Below are positions 11,601 to 24,556 of a stretch of DNA of 64,000 nucleotides, in pieces (position 1 is the stretch's first letter; each line of letters starts with the position of its first letter). The notes beneath the pieces were generated by a model that did not search any database, had not been told where the DNA came from, and was given only the letters and a program-made list of their open reading frames with translations. The position numbers and the translations under genes were made by a program. The DNA is taken from NCBI RefSeq assembly GCF_000715075.1, contig NC_134087.1, positions 110,647,161-110,711,160 on the forward strand, read 5' to 3'. This stretch comes from Nicotiana tabacum (lineage: Eukaryota > Streptophyta > Magnoliopsida > Solanales > Solanaceae).

Positions 11601-13296
11601 CCCTATAGAATAGCTTCTTGATCTTTTTATTTTACTTATATAATTCATTCATTGGACTGTAATAATTTGTAAACAAATATTTGGGGTATCTAGTAAAAAG
11701 GGTGGGTAGATGCATACTTTCTGGGGTAATACAGGTAGAAATCCTACTCTTAGGTCCTTACTTTTTAAGTCTGTCTGCTCCACTCAATAGAAAACATGCT
11801 CATAGGTTTACTCTTTAATCTGTTTGTTTAGCCTAAATAGAAAACATGCTCATTGGGTTTTACTCTTTAATCTGATTGCTTTGCCCAAGTAGAAACCATG
11901 ACTATAAGGTTTGCATTCTCACATGTTAGTAACCATGCTTATAGATCCCAAACAATCATATCTTAAAATCAGTTCAATCATAGATGCCATGCCTATAGGA
12001 ATTCAGTTAATACGAGTATTTATGTATGTTTTTATGCCTGCAAATCATTAACAATCAGTAATCCACCTAGATATCATGCCTATAGGGATCTCTACTTGCA
12101 ATACTGTCTGATAATTTAATTTAGTCTAACAAATCAACCTCATTACGCCTAGCTCATTTTTAAACTGGTCTTGTTAAGTATTAAGCATTTTCTGAAACAA
12201 GCTCTTTCAAATTGCCTCAACCTCATTAGATATCATGCATATAGGTATTAAAGGAGTTTATTTCAAAAATCTATTTGTTTTCTGCATTAACATAGACACC
12301 AGTATTCTGTATATAGGCAAGCCTTAGGGCGTTTTCAACAATTGCATTTCTCTAAAACTGTCTCTGTCGCTTAACGTTTCTGATTCTAACAGGCTTTTTA
12401 AAAGAGTCCCTAGGCAACTACTAGGGTGTAACCTCTGAGTCTAAAAAGTTTTGTCTGTTTCTGCATATTCACTTAGATATCCTGCTTTAGGACATTGACT
12501 AAGTAAAGACCTTAACTGTGTTTGAGTCGTGCTGCTTGTGTGTTTGTTTGAGGAGGAAACTCTGAGCCTCTTAGTTTCTCCCATTATGTGAAAGTCCTAA
12601 ATGTTTTGACTGTTGCCTTAGAATTTTTGCCTTTCTAAACCTTAGGGGTACGTCTAGAACTACTTATAGGTAGAGGTCCTAACTCCCTCCAGGACCATTA
12701 AGAAGGGATGGGTAGCAGCAAGCAATAGGAACCATTGACCAAACACTCGCTTTGTATGATCAATAAGGGGATGGGAAGGGCAGACATGTGATATGATGAC
12801 TACGCATTAATGTCACGTGTAGCCCCTCATTGAGGAGTGTTTACCGGATATTGCGTGGGGTGATCCTATAGGATAACCAACCTAGGACCCCTCCTTACCC
12901 AAATCTTCTCTTTATTTAAACCTTTGTTTTACAACTCTTCCAAACCTTTATCTTGTTACTTGAGTTATCTAACACACTTTACTTACAATTTATTTGATTC
13001 AACTATTTATATGGACTAATTTGTGAATATAAGTTTGGCCGGAACCCACAGTTGTGGACCAAAAGGGTTGCCTAACACCTTCCCCTCGAGGTTACTTCGA
13101 GCCCTTACCCTAATCTCTGGTAATGCAAACCAAACCAAGAGTTAATTGCTCTAGGAGCCCTAACGCACCATAATCCATTAGGCGGCAGCTCTTCAAACAC
13201 CCAATTCCTAAAAAGGAAATGAGTCATCACACCCGTGAATGTCAAAACCCAAACCTCTTCCCCCGTCAAAAGGGGAGGGAAAAAGGGGGCACGTCA
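8663..13296 (+). mobile_element. Solo Ogre-type LTR, about 4.63 kb, with 5-bp target duplication
   Basis: It begins TGTTGATACCCAATTTTTCC and ends GGGGGCACGTCA, flanked by AGGTC at 8658-8662 and 13297-13301. No primer-binding site or internal region follows, so it is a complete solo LTR. Blocks shared with the LTR of the primer-binding-site-bearing Ogre element at 234 identify the family. Several 60-100-codon ORFs occur in the T-rich part (9.5-11.4 kb) but none resembles a protein. An iterated CATG-centred motif occupies about 11.7-12.5 kb (see findings). Confidence 0.85.
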
Positions 13297-13301
13297 AGGT
13301 C

Positions 13302-15098
13302 TTCAGCAGATCATGTGCGTACTGAAAGGTGTAAGCCTCTTGATAAGAAGCCTTAAGGCAAGAATGCTTATCCATCTTTATGGTGAAAGACAATGCTTTC
13401 AAGAAGTAAAAGAAGCAAGGTGAAGAAGGGTACGAGGCCCCTAGTTAATGAAGATTTTCAGTATTACTGTTCCGGCGGAAAAATATAAGCATTAAGAGTT
13501 ACCCACAACAGTAACAGAGGTATGTACAATTGGACATACCCATCTCAGTTATGCCCCATGAGGGCTAACAGGTGTATTTTAAGAAAAGGACGGAACATTA
13601 GGATCTGGCTGGGGTTAGAGTAAACCAAAATGGTGAATGGATTGTTTGTGTTAGTTGACATTTTCGAAGGATATTGCAAGTGTGCTAGTAGATCTCCTTG
13701 TGAGACACCCAGATGGTACACTCTAAAATAGTGCAGCCAGATATAAGTACTACAAAGACATGCACTATAAGCCTTGAAGGGATATATATTACCTTAGTGT
13801 GGCTGGCATCCCTAGTAAAGCGAGAACGTTAAGCAACTTGAAGAACCACTAGATGGAGCAAAGGGAAGCTAAAAGCGAAAGAATGTCTTATTCGAATTTT
13901 CAGAATAAAGTGATAAGTATAAATGTTAGTAGGAAATAAGAAAAGAGTTAATAAAGCATTATGAGTAAGATGTGGTACATGGATGACAACGGTAGATCAA
14001 AAGATGACAATATTACCAAATCTATAGTCAAGTGAGGGAAGAGACGAGGGATGACAGGCCTCAGGACAACAAAAGAGTATAGGCCATACAGTCATGTCCT
14101 CATTTCGAGAAATAAGTTCGCAACTCTAGCGCGATTACTAAGAGGAAAAGTTAGACCCAGAGTAATAGAAATTAGTATGGCCTGGTGAATAAGATAAACT
14201 AAATATGAATCAGGGACTGAGTGATTTGGTAATAGTCAACATCATGAGAATTTCAGATCACATTCCGGCAATAATAGGATGGACAAAAGAAGAAGGTTCA
14301 TGAGAAATTCAGAGGATGGTCATTCAAGAAGACGCTTCCCTAAAGCAAGCAATGTTAGCAAAGTTAAGCTTAAGGGGCTGTATGTACCAATTACATTAAG
14401 TGTCACCCTTACGAGTAAGGGGATTTGTCATCCTTGGTATAGAAGGATTGCCGCAAGGCGAGTAAGGGTCGTTGATGATGTAAAAGGACATCAAAGATGA
14501 AGAGGAAAGACATCTATAGGCAGGTCATCATAACTCCAAGTCTTAGTACTCCTCTAAAGGGGGGATATGGAGTAATAAATGAAGAATGCGGTAAACACGA
14601 AAAAGGAATGAGATTACACTTATTCAGCTGCTACGTATATGCTACAATTCCAGAACATTATGCAAACACGACATCAATGAGAGGAAGTAAGGGTCCCTTC
14701 CCGAGATGTTATTGATAGAAAAGGAGTCAGTGCGAGACATAAGTTAAGACAAAGGAAATAACCCAAGAAAGATTTCGTGGAATATTGACATGAGAATGGG
14801 CCAACGAGTAGTTAGTAGTTGATTCAAGAAGAGCCTAGTCATAACTAGACAAGAAGTTACATACAAATCAACAGAGCATGCAAGATAAATGTAGTAAACC
14901 CCAATATGGAGAATTCAGCCCCGCAGTTATGACATTGTAATACTTGAGATATATTCATATGGGAGTTGGAGAAGTTAAAAAGGTACTGTATGAGTGTTAT
15001 GGAAATAAAACAGAGTGCCACTAGGAAGACGGTCAAAATATCAGTCCAGAAGCAACCCCACAAGCACAAGGGAATGGAGATAAGTAACCACGGATAAG
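13302..15098 (+). mobile_element. Non-coding interior of the LARD-like element, second segment
   Basis: This continues the internal sequence from 8657 after removal of the solo LTR. It is purine-rich with only short ORFs (up to 73 codons). I see no gag, protease, RT or integrase motif in any frame. It is interrupted by the LTR at 15099-19766. Confidence 0.55.
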
Positions 15099-18000
15099 TA
15101 TAGGCGCCCCTTTTTCTCGCGAAATCGAGTTTATGACATTTGGTATGGGACAACTCGTTCCTTTTGGGAGATAGGTTTTCCAATTTTGAAGAGTTGCCAC
15201 CTAATGATTTAAGGTGCATTAGGACACCAATAGGGTTCAATCCTAAGTTTCGTTTGAATAACCAGAGATAGGGTAAGGGCTTGAAATTATCCCAATGGGA
15301 AGGTGTTAGGCACCCCTTGGGATCCACTAGTGTGGTTCCCGACTAGACAGTTTATTGTGAATTTAGCAAATAGACAAGTATGGGCTCAAATATTAGGGTA
15401 TTTAAACGCATAAATAGAAAGAACAATTAAAAGAAGAGTTTTAAAACGGAGTTCGCAAATAAAGGGAAAAGGGGTCCTAGGTTTATATTTAATATGGATT
15501 ACATCAATGCGATACCCGGTATGACACTCCTCATAAGAGGGGATACACATGGTATTAGCGCACCGGTCATCATATACATATCTACCCTTCCCGCCCCGTT
15601 AAGGTATTAAAGCGTGGATTGGTCTCAATTACTATTTCATGCTATTACCCGTCCCATTCATATCAGTCCCGGAGGAGCTTAGGACTACTATTCCTAAAGG
15701 GGAGGGATATTAGGTGATTTGTTTCAAAAGGGTAAAAATCTAAGGCGACATACAAAATACATACTGCATGTTGTGTAAAGCATATAAACAGATAAAGGCC
15801 CATATACACCTCCTTAAACAAAAGCACATAACTAGCATGGCTTGCACATACTTTTTAGGTCTGATTAAAATACTAAAGACGAGAGGAGTTTGATTATTGA
15901 AGCAGATCTATTTATTACATAACTCAGATAAGAAGTCTGAATCAAGCCTGCCTACTGGTTGTAGCAATTAACAAAGGCGGATTCAGTTTTGTTGTTATCA
16001 CCTAAGGCTTGCCTAAGTGTTTAGATGGGATCCTATAGGCATGATATCTAATTGATTCAGAATGTGGCGAAAAAGTAATAACTCAAAATGAATTGTTTGA
16101 AATCCTATAAGCATGCTTGCTAAACCTCGTTAAAGAAGGGAATTAGATTATTTAAAACTGATTCAGAATAGACTGATCTTAAATTGAACTAGTTTCAGAT
16201 TTCGCAGTCGATGTTATCTACTATTGCTGATTTTAAACCCTATGGACATGATATCTAATATTGAATGTGAGTGGAATCGAACCAGATTTACTTGGGAATC
16301 CCTATAGGCATAATTTCTATATATTATTGATTTCGATATTATGAACATGACACTTATTTATAGCCATTTAGAACCTAAAACATGATATCTAAGTGGCATG
16401 CAGTATGCAAATAAGTCCTACAGGCAGGTTATCTAGGTGTGACATTGACCATGAAGAAATTGAGATAAACCCTACAGACATGGTGTCTAAAAAATGTAGA
16501 ATTGAACACAAAGAATTTAAAACAGTCCTATAGGCATGTTTTTCTAAATGCAGAATTGAATTGTTCAGCACATAAGTCCTATAGGCATGTTCTCTACCCT
16601 TGAGCATACATAGTTACCCAACCCTTTTCACTAGCCAGCCACCAAATGTTTATTACAAACTAGAAATAATGAATTACATCAGAAAAGTACAAAGAAATGT
16701 TACAACTAGAGGAAGCCTGATTCTTGACTTCCTCTCTGAGTTATTGAATAAACCACCTCAAAAATGCCATTGATCCAAAGCCTTTCTCGGACTTGAGTGT
16801 GTCAGAGTTCCCTGAGGGTCTCAATAGGACACCGGGCAGTGCTCACACCCAAGTTACATAACTAGAATAGGGATGAGTGCAGTGTGGAAATGCCAGCCCT
16901 TATGTGTCCAAGTTCAGAGGGAGCTCATGGGTCCCAAGGCAGGGCTCACATAGGGGGGGGGAGGGGGAAGAACTTAAGTCTAAGAAGATGGTGAAAGTGC
17001 AAAAGCAGAGTTTCAAGAACTGGGGGAATAGAGGAGGGGAAGGGATGATAGGGAGACAACCATTAGTATTTTACAGAGTTAACAATTTCATACAAAGGGT
17101 CAGGGGATTAGGAGTCCATTTCAATGAGCCTATACACTTAGGTATGGGTTAGCATTGGGCATGCACAACAATGGGGAGTGCTGACATGCCTGTAACCCAA
17201 TCACAACATATGAGATAAACATGGAGGTTGTGATCCCAGGGGAATCAGGTTGGGTCATGTACAACAATGTCCAATGCTGTCATACCCCAAACCAACCACA
17301 AGTATTAAATACATTGGGGTAGGGATTTAGGATTCACAAGTCACGATACATTAATTTAGAACAGGAAAAAGGGGAAGTTTCAACATGCTTTAATAATGGT
17401 ACTGGGTTAAATACAAATAGTAGACAAGCAAGGATGCAAGAAATAGTAAATAAGCATGTTGTTATTGGTGCAGAAGCTTAATTAGAACATACCAGTAAGA
17501 AATGCAAATGCAGAGGAAAATAAGCAAGTTTCCCATAGCCTATCCTTGGATTTCAGCTGGCTAGGTAAGGCAAAAATATAGTAGTAACAGAGGAAAAATA
17601 GAGAGATTTAGTGGAGTGTGTGTTTGAACTCAAATGTTTTATGCCTTGTGTTCGTGTTCTTGAAAGAAAAGAAGTACATGGTATTTATAGTTTTTGAAAA
17701 CGAGTAAGAGAAGGTAATAAGCTACAAACATGGAAACAATCATGATTCAGAATCAGTTATACAAGTGATTGCCTTTAATTAAGGGATCACTTACTTAACG
17801 AGCAATGATAAGTTCAAAATAAAGAAGGAAATCAATTTGTCAGCAGACTGACAGTTGCCATAAAAGAAGTAGTAAAACATTAAATAAGCAATTGAGTTTA
17901 TGTACAGAAATACTCTAATTTTGGAAAGGATTCAGTAAGGCAAAACAGGAAAATAAATCAGTTAACCTTAATAGGCGAGTGAAATCAGAATTTCGCAAAG

Positions 18001-19766
18001 GAAAAATTTAAAATCAGTCACAATTTGAAGATCAGTCGAAGAAGGAAACTCAGCATATAAATAGGGTGCATAAACACTATACATGTGAGGCCAAGCTTGT
18101 TGGCAAAAGGAAATAGGATACAATAGTAGCACAAAATTCAGTAGGTAGCAACATTCGAAGCATGATAGTCTAGTAGGTCAAGTCACATTGAATCAGTAGT
18201 GAAGAAAACATAGAATATCAATGGCATGCGAAGATCTCATAGTAGCAGGTGAGGAAAACCCCCTTTTGAAAATTAGGGTTTCGAGCATAATCGAGTTTTA
18301 GAGATGATAGAAAACCAGAGTCAGAAGAATCACACAAAGGAATAAAAGGTTTTGAAATAAAGAACTTCAAATTGAGTCATGCACTTAAACGAACAGTATC
18401 AGATTCAAAGCCACAGGATTTTCAACAACAATAGAGTTTTAAAAGAGGATAAACAAACAAATCGGACAAAACTCAAGCAAACAAGCATTCGTCTAATAAA
18501 CAGTCAAAAGAAATTAGGGCTTTTAACATGCAAACTCAGGTGGAAGAACGATATGAGCAAACATAGCAAATCATGTAAAAAAATTAGAGAAACGTTTTGA
18601 AATAACTCAACAAAAACCCTAATCGGAAAAGATAAGGGGTTTTAAAAGCAGAGTTTAAAAAGAAACTTCGAGAAAAATGCTTAGAAGTCCAAAGAAAACA
18701 TAGATCTGAAGCAGATATAAAAGAAATCGAAAGAACCTTAGAGGTTAGGGCTTCAGAAGAACCCCAAGTGATGAGAAAGGCCTTGAAAACCATCGATCTA
18801 AGTAGGAAAGTCAAAGGTCTAACTCGAATGGCCATGGCTAGCCGGAGAAAAGTCAGAGAAGACTGGAGAACAGTCATCGAGCAAAGACTGGACAAAACCC
18901 TTTTATGATTTAGTCATGAGACCACATGAACGAACATGTAGAGGCCGTGGGAGGTTGATACAGGTCTACGATGACCTTGGAAGGCCATGGATTAGAGCAG
19001 ATTAGGGTGGCGGCAGCTAGGGTTTGATGGAGTTTCAGAGAAAATTGAGAGAGAAGGGGATTCAAGGACGACGGTAGGTAAGAAATGATTTAGGTTTAGG
19101 GGTTAGTTTGGTTTTAAAAGGAAAGGGCAGCCGATAGTCATTGATCTAAATGATCAACGGCTGGATTTAAAAGGTTAGGTGGGGATTTGGGTATGGGTCA
19201 GTTTAATCGGGTTGGGGGTCGGGTATGAGTAGGAATTGGGCCGGGTAATTGGGTTTAAATTAGGGGTTCAATTCAGGCTATAATTGAAATATAATTGGGC
19301 TAGATTTTAAATAGCCACTTTTTCCCTTTTTATTTATAAAAAATAATAAAATAATTTCTGTAGATAAATTAAAGGTGATAAAATGATTTATAGTACATAA
19401 TTATCAAATTAAAAATACTGGACTTAATATTTATAAATTTAAACGCAATTAAATCTAAAAGAGGCTAATATTGCAATTATATGCAATTTAGCTTTAAAAA
19501 TTAAATTTGTAAAAATATGAAAAAATTATCTTTGCTATATTTTAGTAAAAATATGGGGATCCAACAAATGAATCACCAAAAATGATAATTTTGGGAATTA
19601 TTATTGGTTTTATTATGAGTAAAAGAGGGGAATAAATTGGTTTTAAAAACTTTAAAAAAATAGGAAAACAAGATAAAACATTTGGACATACCTATACATA
19701 CATATTTATTTTATTTTGAAAGTACTTTGCATATTAAAATACATAGGGAAAAATTGGGTATCAACA
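15099..19766 (-). mobile_element. Second solo Ogre-type LTR, about 4.66 kb, minus strand
   Basis: Read on the minus strand it starts TGTTGATACCCAATTTTTCC at 19766 and ends in AAAAAGGGGC near 15105, parallel to the copy at 8663-13296. The sequences ATAAGTATAGGC at 15094-15105 and at 19767-19778 flank it. Either the target duplication is ATAAG and the terminal bases are altered to match the flank, or the duplication is 12 bp and the LTR lost its last bases. No adjacent primer-binding site, hence solo. It has no convincing ORF. Confidence 0.8.
16953..16967 (+). repeat. Poly-G tract
   Basis: Nine Gs, one A and five Gs in a row inside the minus-strand LTR. It could form a G-quadruplex only together with other G runs nearby; noted as base composition only. 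Confidence 0.8.
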
Positions 19767-21845
19767 ATAAGTATAGGCAAGGAAGGACAGTAGAAGGTCT
19801 GTCAAGTATATGATATAATAAGCTCGCATCTTTACAAGAGTCAGAGGATCCTCCCTAAGTACTACAACAAAGGAATAGCTTAGGAAATGAGGAAGAAGGT
19901 TTCAACCTAAGCACAGTAACCTAATGAAGAAAGGGTCATGTAAAAGCAGTCTCACAACAAAAATTATATGCCCTTCAAAAGAAAATGGCACCTACCGTGG
20001 CTAGTGAACGGGGAGAAAGATCGAAGGTAATATTCAAAACTATATGAGTTGCACAAAAATTCTGGCATGTGTGGGAACTAGGATGAGTTAAGTATGCACA
20101 CAACAAGGGGCAGAAAGACCAGGAAAAGTAATTGCATACGTTTAAAGAAAACTGATATGGAACGAAAGGAATTATTCAATCAAATGATCCAGAGTTAGTA
20201 CGTTATGGATACACTCAAGATTTTGGAGCATTATATTTGTTGACAATCATACAGCCATAGAAGACTCCAGTATAAGTTAAAAAGAAGAATTGAGCCCACG
20301 ACATAGACAAAGGATTGAATTTTTAGAAGATTGTATCATGGGTATTCCATAACGCCCATGAAAGGCTAAGGTAATAACTGATACCATAAGCCATAGATCG
20401 GAAGATAGCTTAAGCCTACATAAAGGCTGATCAGAAGGAATAGGAAGCTAAAGAATTACATCACCCAAGTAGATCAAGAGTCTGATTATTGGACCTAGAA
20501 AAATTATAGAAGTTGTGCTTGATAACATGACAGAATAACTATTAATATCAGATATTCAAAAAAAATAACATAACAACCATAATCTATAATGGCTCTACAA
20601 GAAAGCCAGTTAGAAGAAGTACCAGCCTCATAAGAAGTCAGTACGAAGCTCCCATCGGATTGTGTATGTAGCAAAGGTGCGAGTATTATAATAGGGCTTC
20701 AAGTTATGGACGTGAATTACACCTAGGTGGAAGGGAGGTCAGGAAAGAGATGGAAGATACGATGCGAAATTTTAAGGTAAGTAAGGTAAAGGTGAACAAC
20801 GTACGAGATACTCAAAGGAAGAAGATCGTGAATACTCCATACTTCGGATAAAAGGCTATAAGCACAGGGATCCAATAACCAAGAGTGATAGCGGCATCGT
20901 CGACGACATATCTTCCAGCCTATGGTTTCTAAATACTGAGAGATCTAGTTAAGAGAGTAGAGAAAAGTTAGAGACGATGTGATGTCTCGCTTGACGTTCT
21001 ATAATAACATAAGGAAATCTATGGTGCAATCAAGTTGAAGGAAAGTTGCGAGTAGTATAAATGGATATGTATAAGTCGGATGCTGAAATATGGTAGAGCG
21101 ACGAAGTTTTAAGGAAACATGAGCGAGGATGAGGAAAGGCAAGTGAAAAGGTGATGAGCATGGATAAGTCCTCGAGATTTAGTCCATGGAAACAAGAGAG
21201 GTAATGGTTTCTCTAAGTTATTGAAAGTTCAGTATAGCCTGAATGAACTCAAAGGAGTCTAAGATTAATAACATTTAGAAGGAATGAAATGCTGACTTGG
21301 TAATAAAATGAGGGTATAATTGTGACAGATAAAGGATGACGCTTGGGCCTTCATTTGAATAATGATTTGAAAAAAAAGAAGAGAAGGAGAAAAGATTTTG
21401 CTAGCGGCACGAAACTAGGATACCCCCATATGGTGAATCACATTGAGACACTATGAAATACGAATATGGGAATCACTTCGAATATCCCTTGATGTAACAT
21501 AAGACCTAGTGGCAAAGTATTGCGTAAGAAGTTTCAAGTTATCAGTGGTATATTGTAGATCAATATTAAGGTGAATCAACAATGGATAGACAAAAGTCAC
21601 AAAGTATGAGATGAGATTAGGCTGTTATTCTAAAGATGAGCAGTAATGAGGAAGCATTAAAGGACTTAAATTTATACAATAATCAATGAGAGTAAGCTGG
21701 GATTTGGTAGCAGACCTCAGCAACGATAAATTAAAGTAAGAGTTATGGCAGTAAATTCATACGGATGGCTAAACATACGTATGCGATAAGATATACCAAT
21801 ATTCGTAAATTCAACAAAGTACCTAGCAAAGAACTTTAGTACACT
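19767..21845 (+). mobile_element. Non-coding interior of the LARD-like element, third segment
   Basis: The segment continues 13302-15098 after removal of the solo LTR. It is about 2.1 kb, purine-rich, with no ORF above 60 codons and no recognisable domain. Its right border is the approximate start of the Tat-lineage LTR, and the element's own 3' LTR is absent. Confidence 0.5.
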
Positions 21846-22258
21846 TGTATGGGTCCAAATTTGACCAACCACGACCTACAACGAGTACGATAAATGATCG
21901 GGTATCTTCGAGTCGACATCCCGAGGGAGACGACCTTAGGGCAAAAGAAGAAACTGTACAACCCTTGCAGTAGAGCAAGCCCATTAGGGGACATTAAGAA
22001 TATTCCGTCAAATATTCCTTGTATTTTGTTTCTTACAATTTAGAAGAGTTTCTCTCTAGTATATAAGGGGGACAAAAACCTTGTAATAGGGCATCAATAC
22101 TCTGGGAAACTGACTATTCTTGAATGAAAAGAAACTTAACATCCATCTTCTTTTTATCTACTATTATTCATTCTAGAGATTATTATCTTCAGCTAAGATT
22201 TACCCCTTTATCTTCTATTGATTTGTTCAAAAGGTTTTAACATCTTTTGAGTCAAACA
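21846..22258 (+). mobile_element. 5' LTR (or its 3' part) of a Tat-lineage gypsy element
   Basis: The right end is fixed by the primer-binding site at 22262, with LTR end ...TCAAACA at 22258. The left end is provisional: TGTATGGGTCC at 21846 is the first TG where the sequence character changes. The 3' LTR is lost beyond 29765, so the border cannot be confirmed. The LTR contains a TATA box and a T-rich leader typical of a promoter. Confidence 0.6.
22060..22067 (+). promoter_or_regulatory. LTR TATA box
   Basis: TATATAAG followed by GGGGG lies 198 bases before the LTR end, a plausible spacing for the U3/R border. It would drive the gag-pol transcript of the Tat element. Confidence 0.6.
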
Positions 22259-22261
22259 ACT

Positions 22262-22280
22262 TGGCGCCGCCTGTGGGGAT
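22262..22280 (+). promoter_or_regulatory. Primer-binding site of the Tat-lineage element
   Basis: TGGCGCCGCCTGTGGGGAT lies three bases after the LTR end. The TGGCGCCG...GTGGGGA form is common in plant Tat/Athila elements. The exact tRNA was not determined. Confidence 0.75.
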
Positions 22281-22362
22281 TTCTATAGCTAGAATCATAG
22301 TTTTCGTCTAGATCCTTGAAAGAAACGATCATCTCTCTTCAGCTCCATAAAAACCGACGATA

Positions 22363-23905
22363 GCGGGAAAGGGAGAAGTAAGGTTAAAGGCAATAGAGGG
22401 TGTCACAAATAACCTCTTGAATTCCCTCAACGAGGCCAGTGGAGAACACACTGAAAATGCGACACCAAGTGTTATACCTGAGGGTGAGATCTCACCTCCT
22501 CCGCACGGAGATCTAACGATCTTGAACGAGAGAGGAACCTCAACATCCTTAGCAGGAGAAGCACCACCAACTGTCAATAGGCTACTAGAAGAATGGTTAA
22601 CGAGTTCCTTGAGCAACATGCTCGAGAAACCCATTCAGGGAGGCATCGAAGATGCGCTACCCACAGAAATCGCAGCCGCTGCCGATGAGCCAAGCGCTAC
22701 ACAAATAGGTAACACCTGCACTGTTACTGATGTATGTGACGATGCCATTATAGCCATCTTAAATAAAATGAGAGATATGGAGAATGAGAACAAAACACTC
22801 TGCGACCAGATGAAGGAACATCAGGAAATGGTCGACAAAATAGCCATCTTGAACAGCCATATAGCGAAGGGGCAGCTCCCCATTCAATCCAAATACCTTC
22901 AAAATGCCGCCATATTTATAATATATGATGGTACCATGGACCCAGAAGATCACCTGGTCCACTACGTTATAGCAGTAAAGGGTAACGATTTATCAAAGGA
23001 ATATGTGCCATCTGTGCTACTGAAAAATTTGGCGAAACTCTGACAGGAGGAGCGCTGACATGGTACTCTCAGCTACCAGCACGATCGATATCCACATTCG
23101 AAGAAATGGTAGATAAGTTCGCCACCGCGCATGCGGGAGCGAAAAAGGCAAAAGCTAGGGTCAATGATATCTTCGCCGTTAGGAAAACGACGGGAGAGGG
23201 ACTTCGGGATTTCCTAGATCGATTCAATAGAGTGAGGACGAACCTACCAAACGTGTTTGAAGGGATGACAGTAGCAACCTTTCAAAATGGGATAAATAGA
23301 AACAGGTCGAAAGCAACCAAAAAGCTACTTAGCAGACTCATAAAGTACCCTCCTACCACGTGGGAAGATATCCATAATGCCTATTGCGCCGAAGTAAGGG
23401 CAGGCAAGGATGACTTGAATGGACTGCTTCAATGATTGACATCAGTCCAAATCGAGACCAGGAGAGATTGCCGCCATGATGGGCGAAGGGAGCAACTACA
23501 ACGCTTCAATCACACCAGCCCTATATCCGAGCATCCAATCCTCCACCTCCATGACATGCAGATGCCGCTCCTCGACATACCGCACCCTCTCAAAACAAAA
23601 GAGGTATGCCTCCACTACTATCTGCTCATAACTTTTGTGTTTCCCCTTCAGAAATAGTGTATGCACTAGAGAAGCTCGGCACTAAAGTGCAGTGGCCACA
23701 AAAGATGAAGTCGGACCCGAGCGCAAGGAGGTCAAACGTCCTATGTGAATTCCACCAAGAAAGAGGACACAATACCAAAGATTGCATAGGTCTGCGGCAA
23801 GAAGTAGTTAGGATGTTAAACCAGGGGTACCTGAAAAAACTGCTAAGCGATAAAGGACGGGCCAATTTCGCTCGAGGGCGCAACCCACCTCAAGGACCTC
23901 CAAAA
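22363..23905 (+). pseudogene. Tat-lineage gag, broken
   Basis: The reading runs through a variable N-terminal part to the capsid-like region, with DGTMDPEDHLVHY, VKGNDLSKEYVPSVLLK and (after a frameshift near 23040) TFEEMVDKFATAHAGAKKAK and GLRDFLDRFNRVRTNLP. A further frame change near 23435 leads to a nucleocapsid knuckle CEFHQERGHNTKDC (C-x2-H-x4-H-x4-C) near 23745. Gag would assemble the virus-like particle. No in-frame start codon survives upstream of the conserved part, so the N-terminus is approximate. Confidence 0.8.
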
Positions 23906-24415
23906 CCACCATCACCAACCCGTGCCATACAAATGATCATTGGTGGTGGCGACGACATGGTAATCAACCATGTGAAGTTCACCACCACGCATAAACTCAA
24001 ACGGACAGTCGCCCACGAGCGGTATGACAACCTCGAAGATAGTATCATCTTTGATAAGTCAGATACCGACGGTTTGTCTTTCCCTCACTATAATGCTTTG
24101 GTTATAACTTTACGCATTGCTGATTCCGATGTAAAAAGAATCATGGTGGATGACGGAAGCAACACGTGTATTGTTCACCTGCAAGTTCTCATGCAAATGA
24201 GGCTCGAGGATAAAATAATACCGTGTTGCATAACATTAACGGGTTTTAATAATTCAGTAGAGCGAACATTTGGAGAAATAGTACTACCCGTCCTGGTAGG
24301 AGGGGTTACTCTGGAGACGACATTCCACGTCATGAACCAGGAAACATCCTATAACGCCATCATATGACGACCATGGATACACGTCATGCGAGCCGTCCCG
24401 TCCAGTTTCTATCAA
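23906..24415 (+). pseudogene. Tat-lineage aspartic protease
   Basis: The segment has FTTTHKLKRTVAHERYDNL upstream of the protease, then the active-site region IMVDDGSNTCIV near 24141-24177 and the FHVMNQETSYNAII flap-distal block. A stop (TGA, 24365) interrupts the following RPWIH motif. The catalytic Asp-x-Gly-Ser is present. Confidence 0.75.
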
Positions 24416-24556
24416 GTAATAAAATTTCCCACCCCATGGGGGATATTCAGCATCTGAGGCGAGCCACGCACCGCCCAATAATGCTACCGAATTGCCCAAG
24501 ATTGCACACACACCAAACAACTAAAAGGGGCAAGTACGGAGGCATAACAATCAGCC

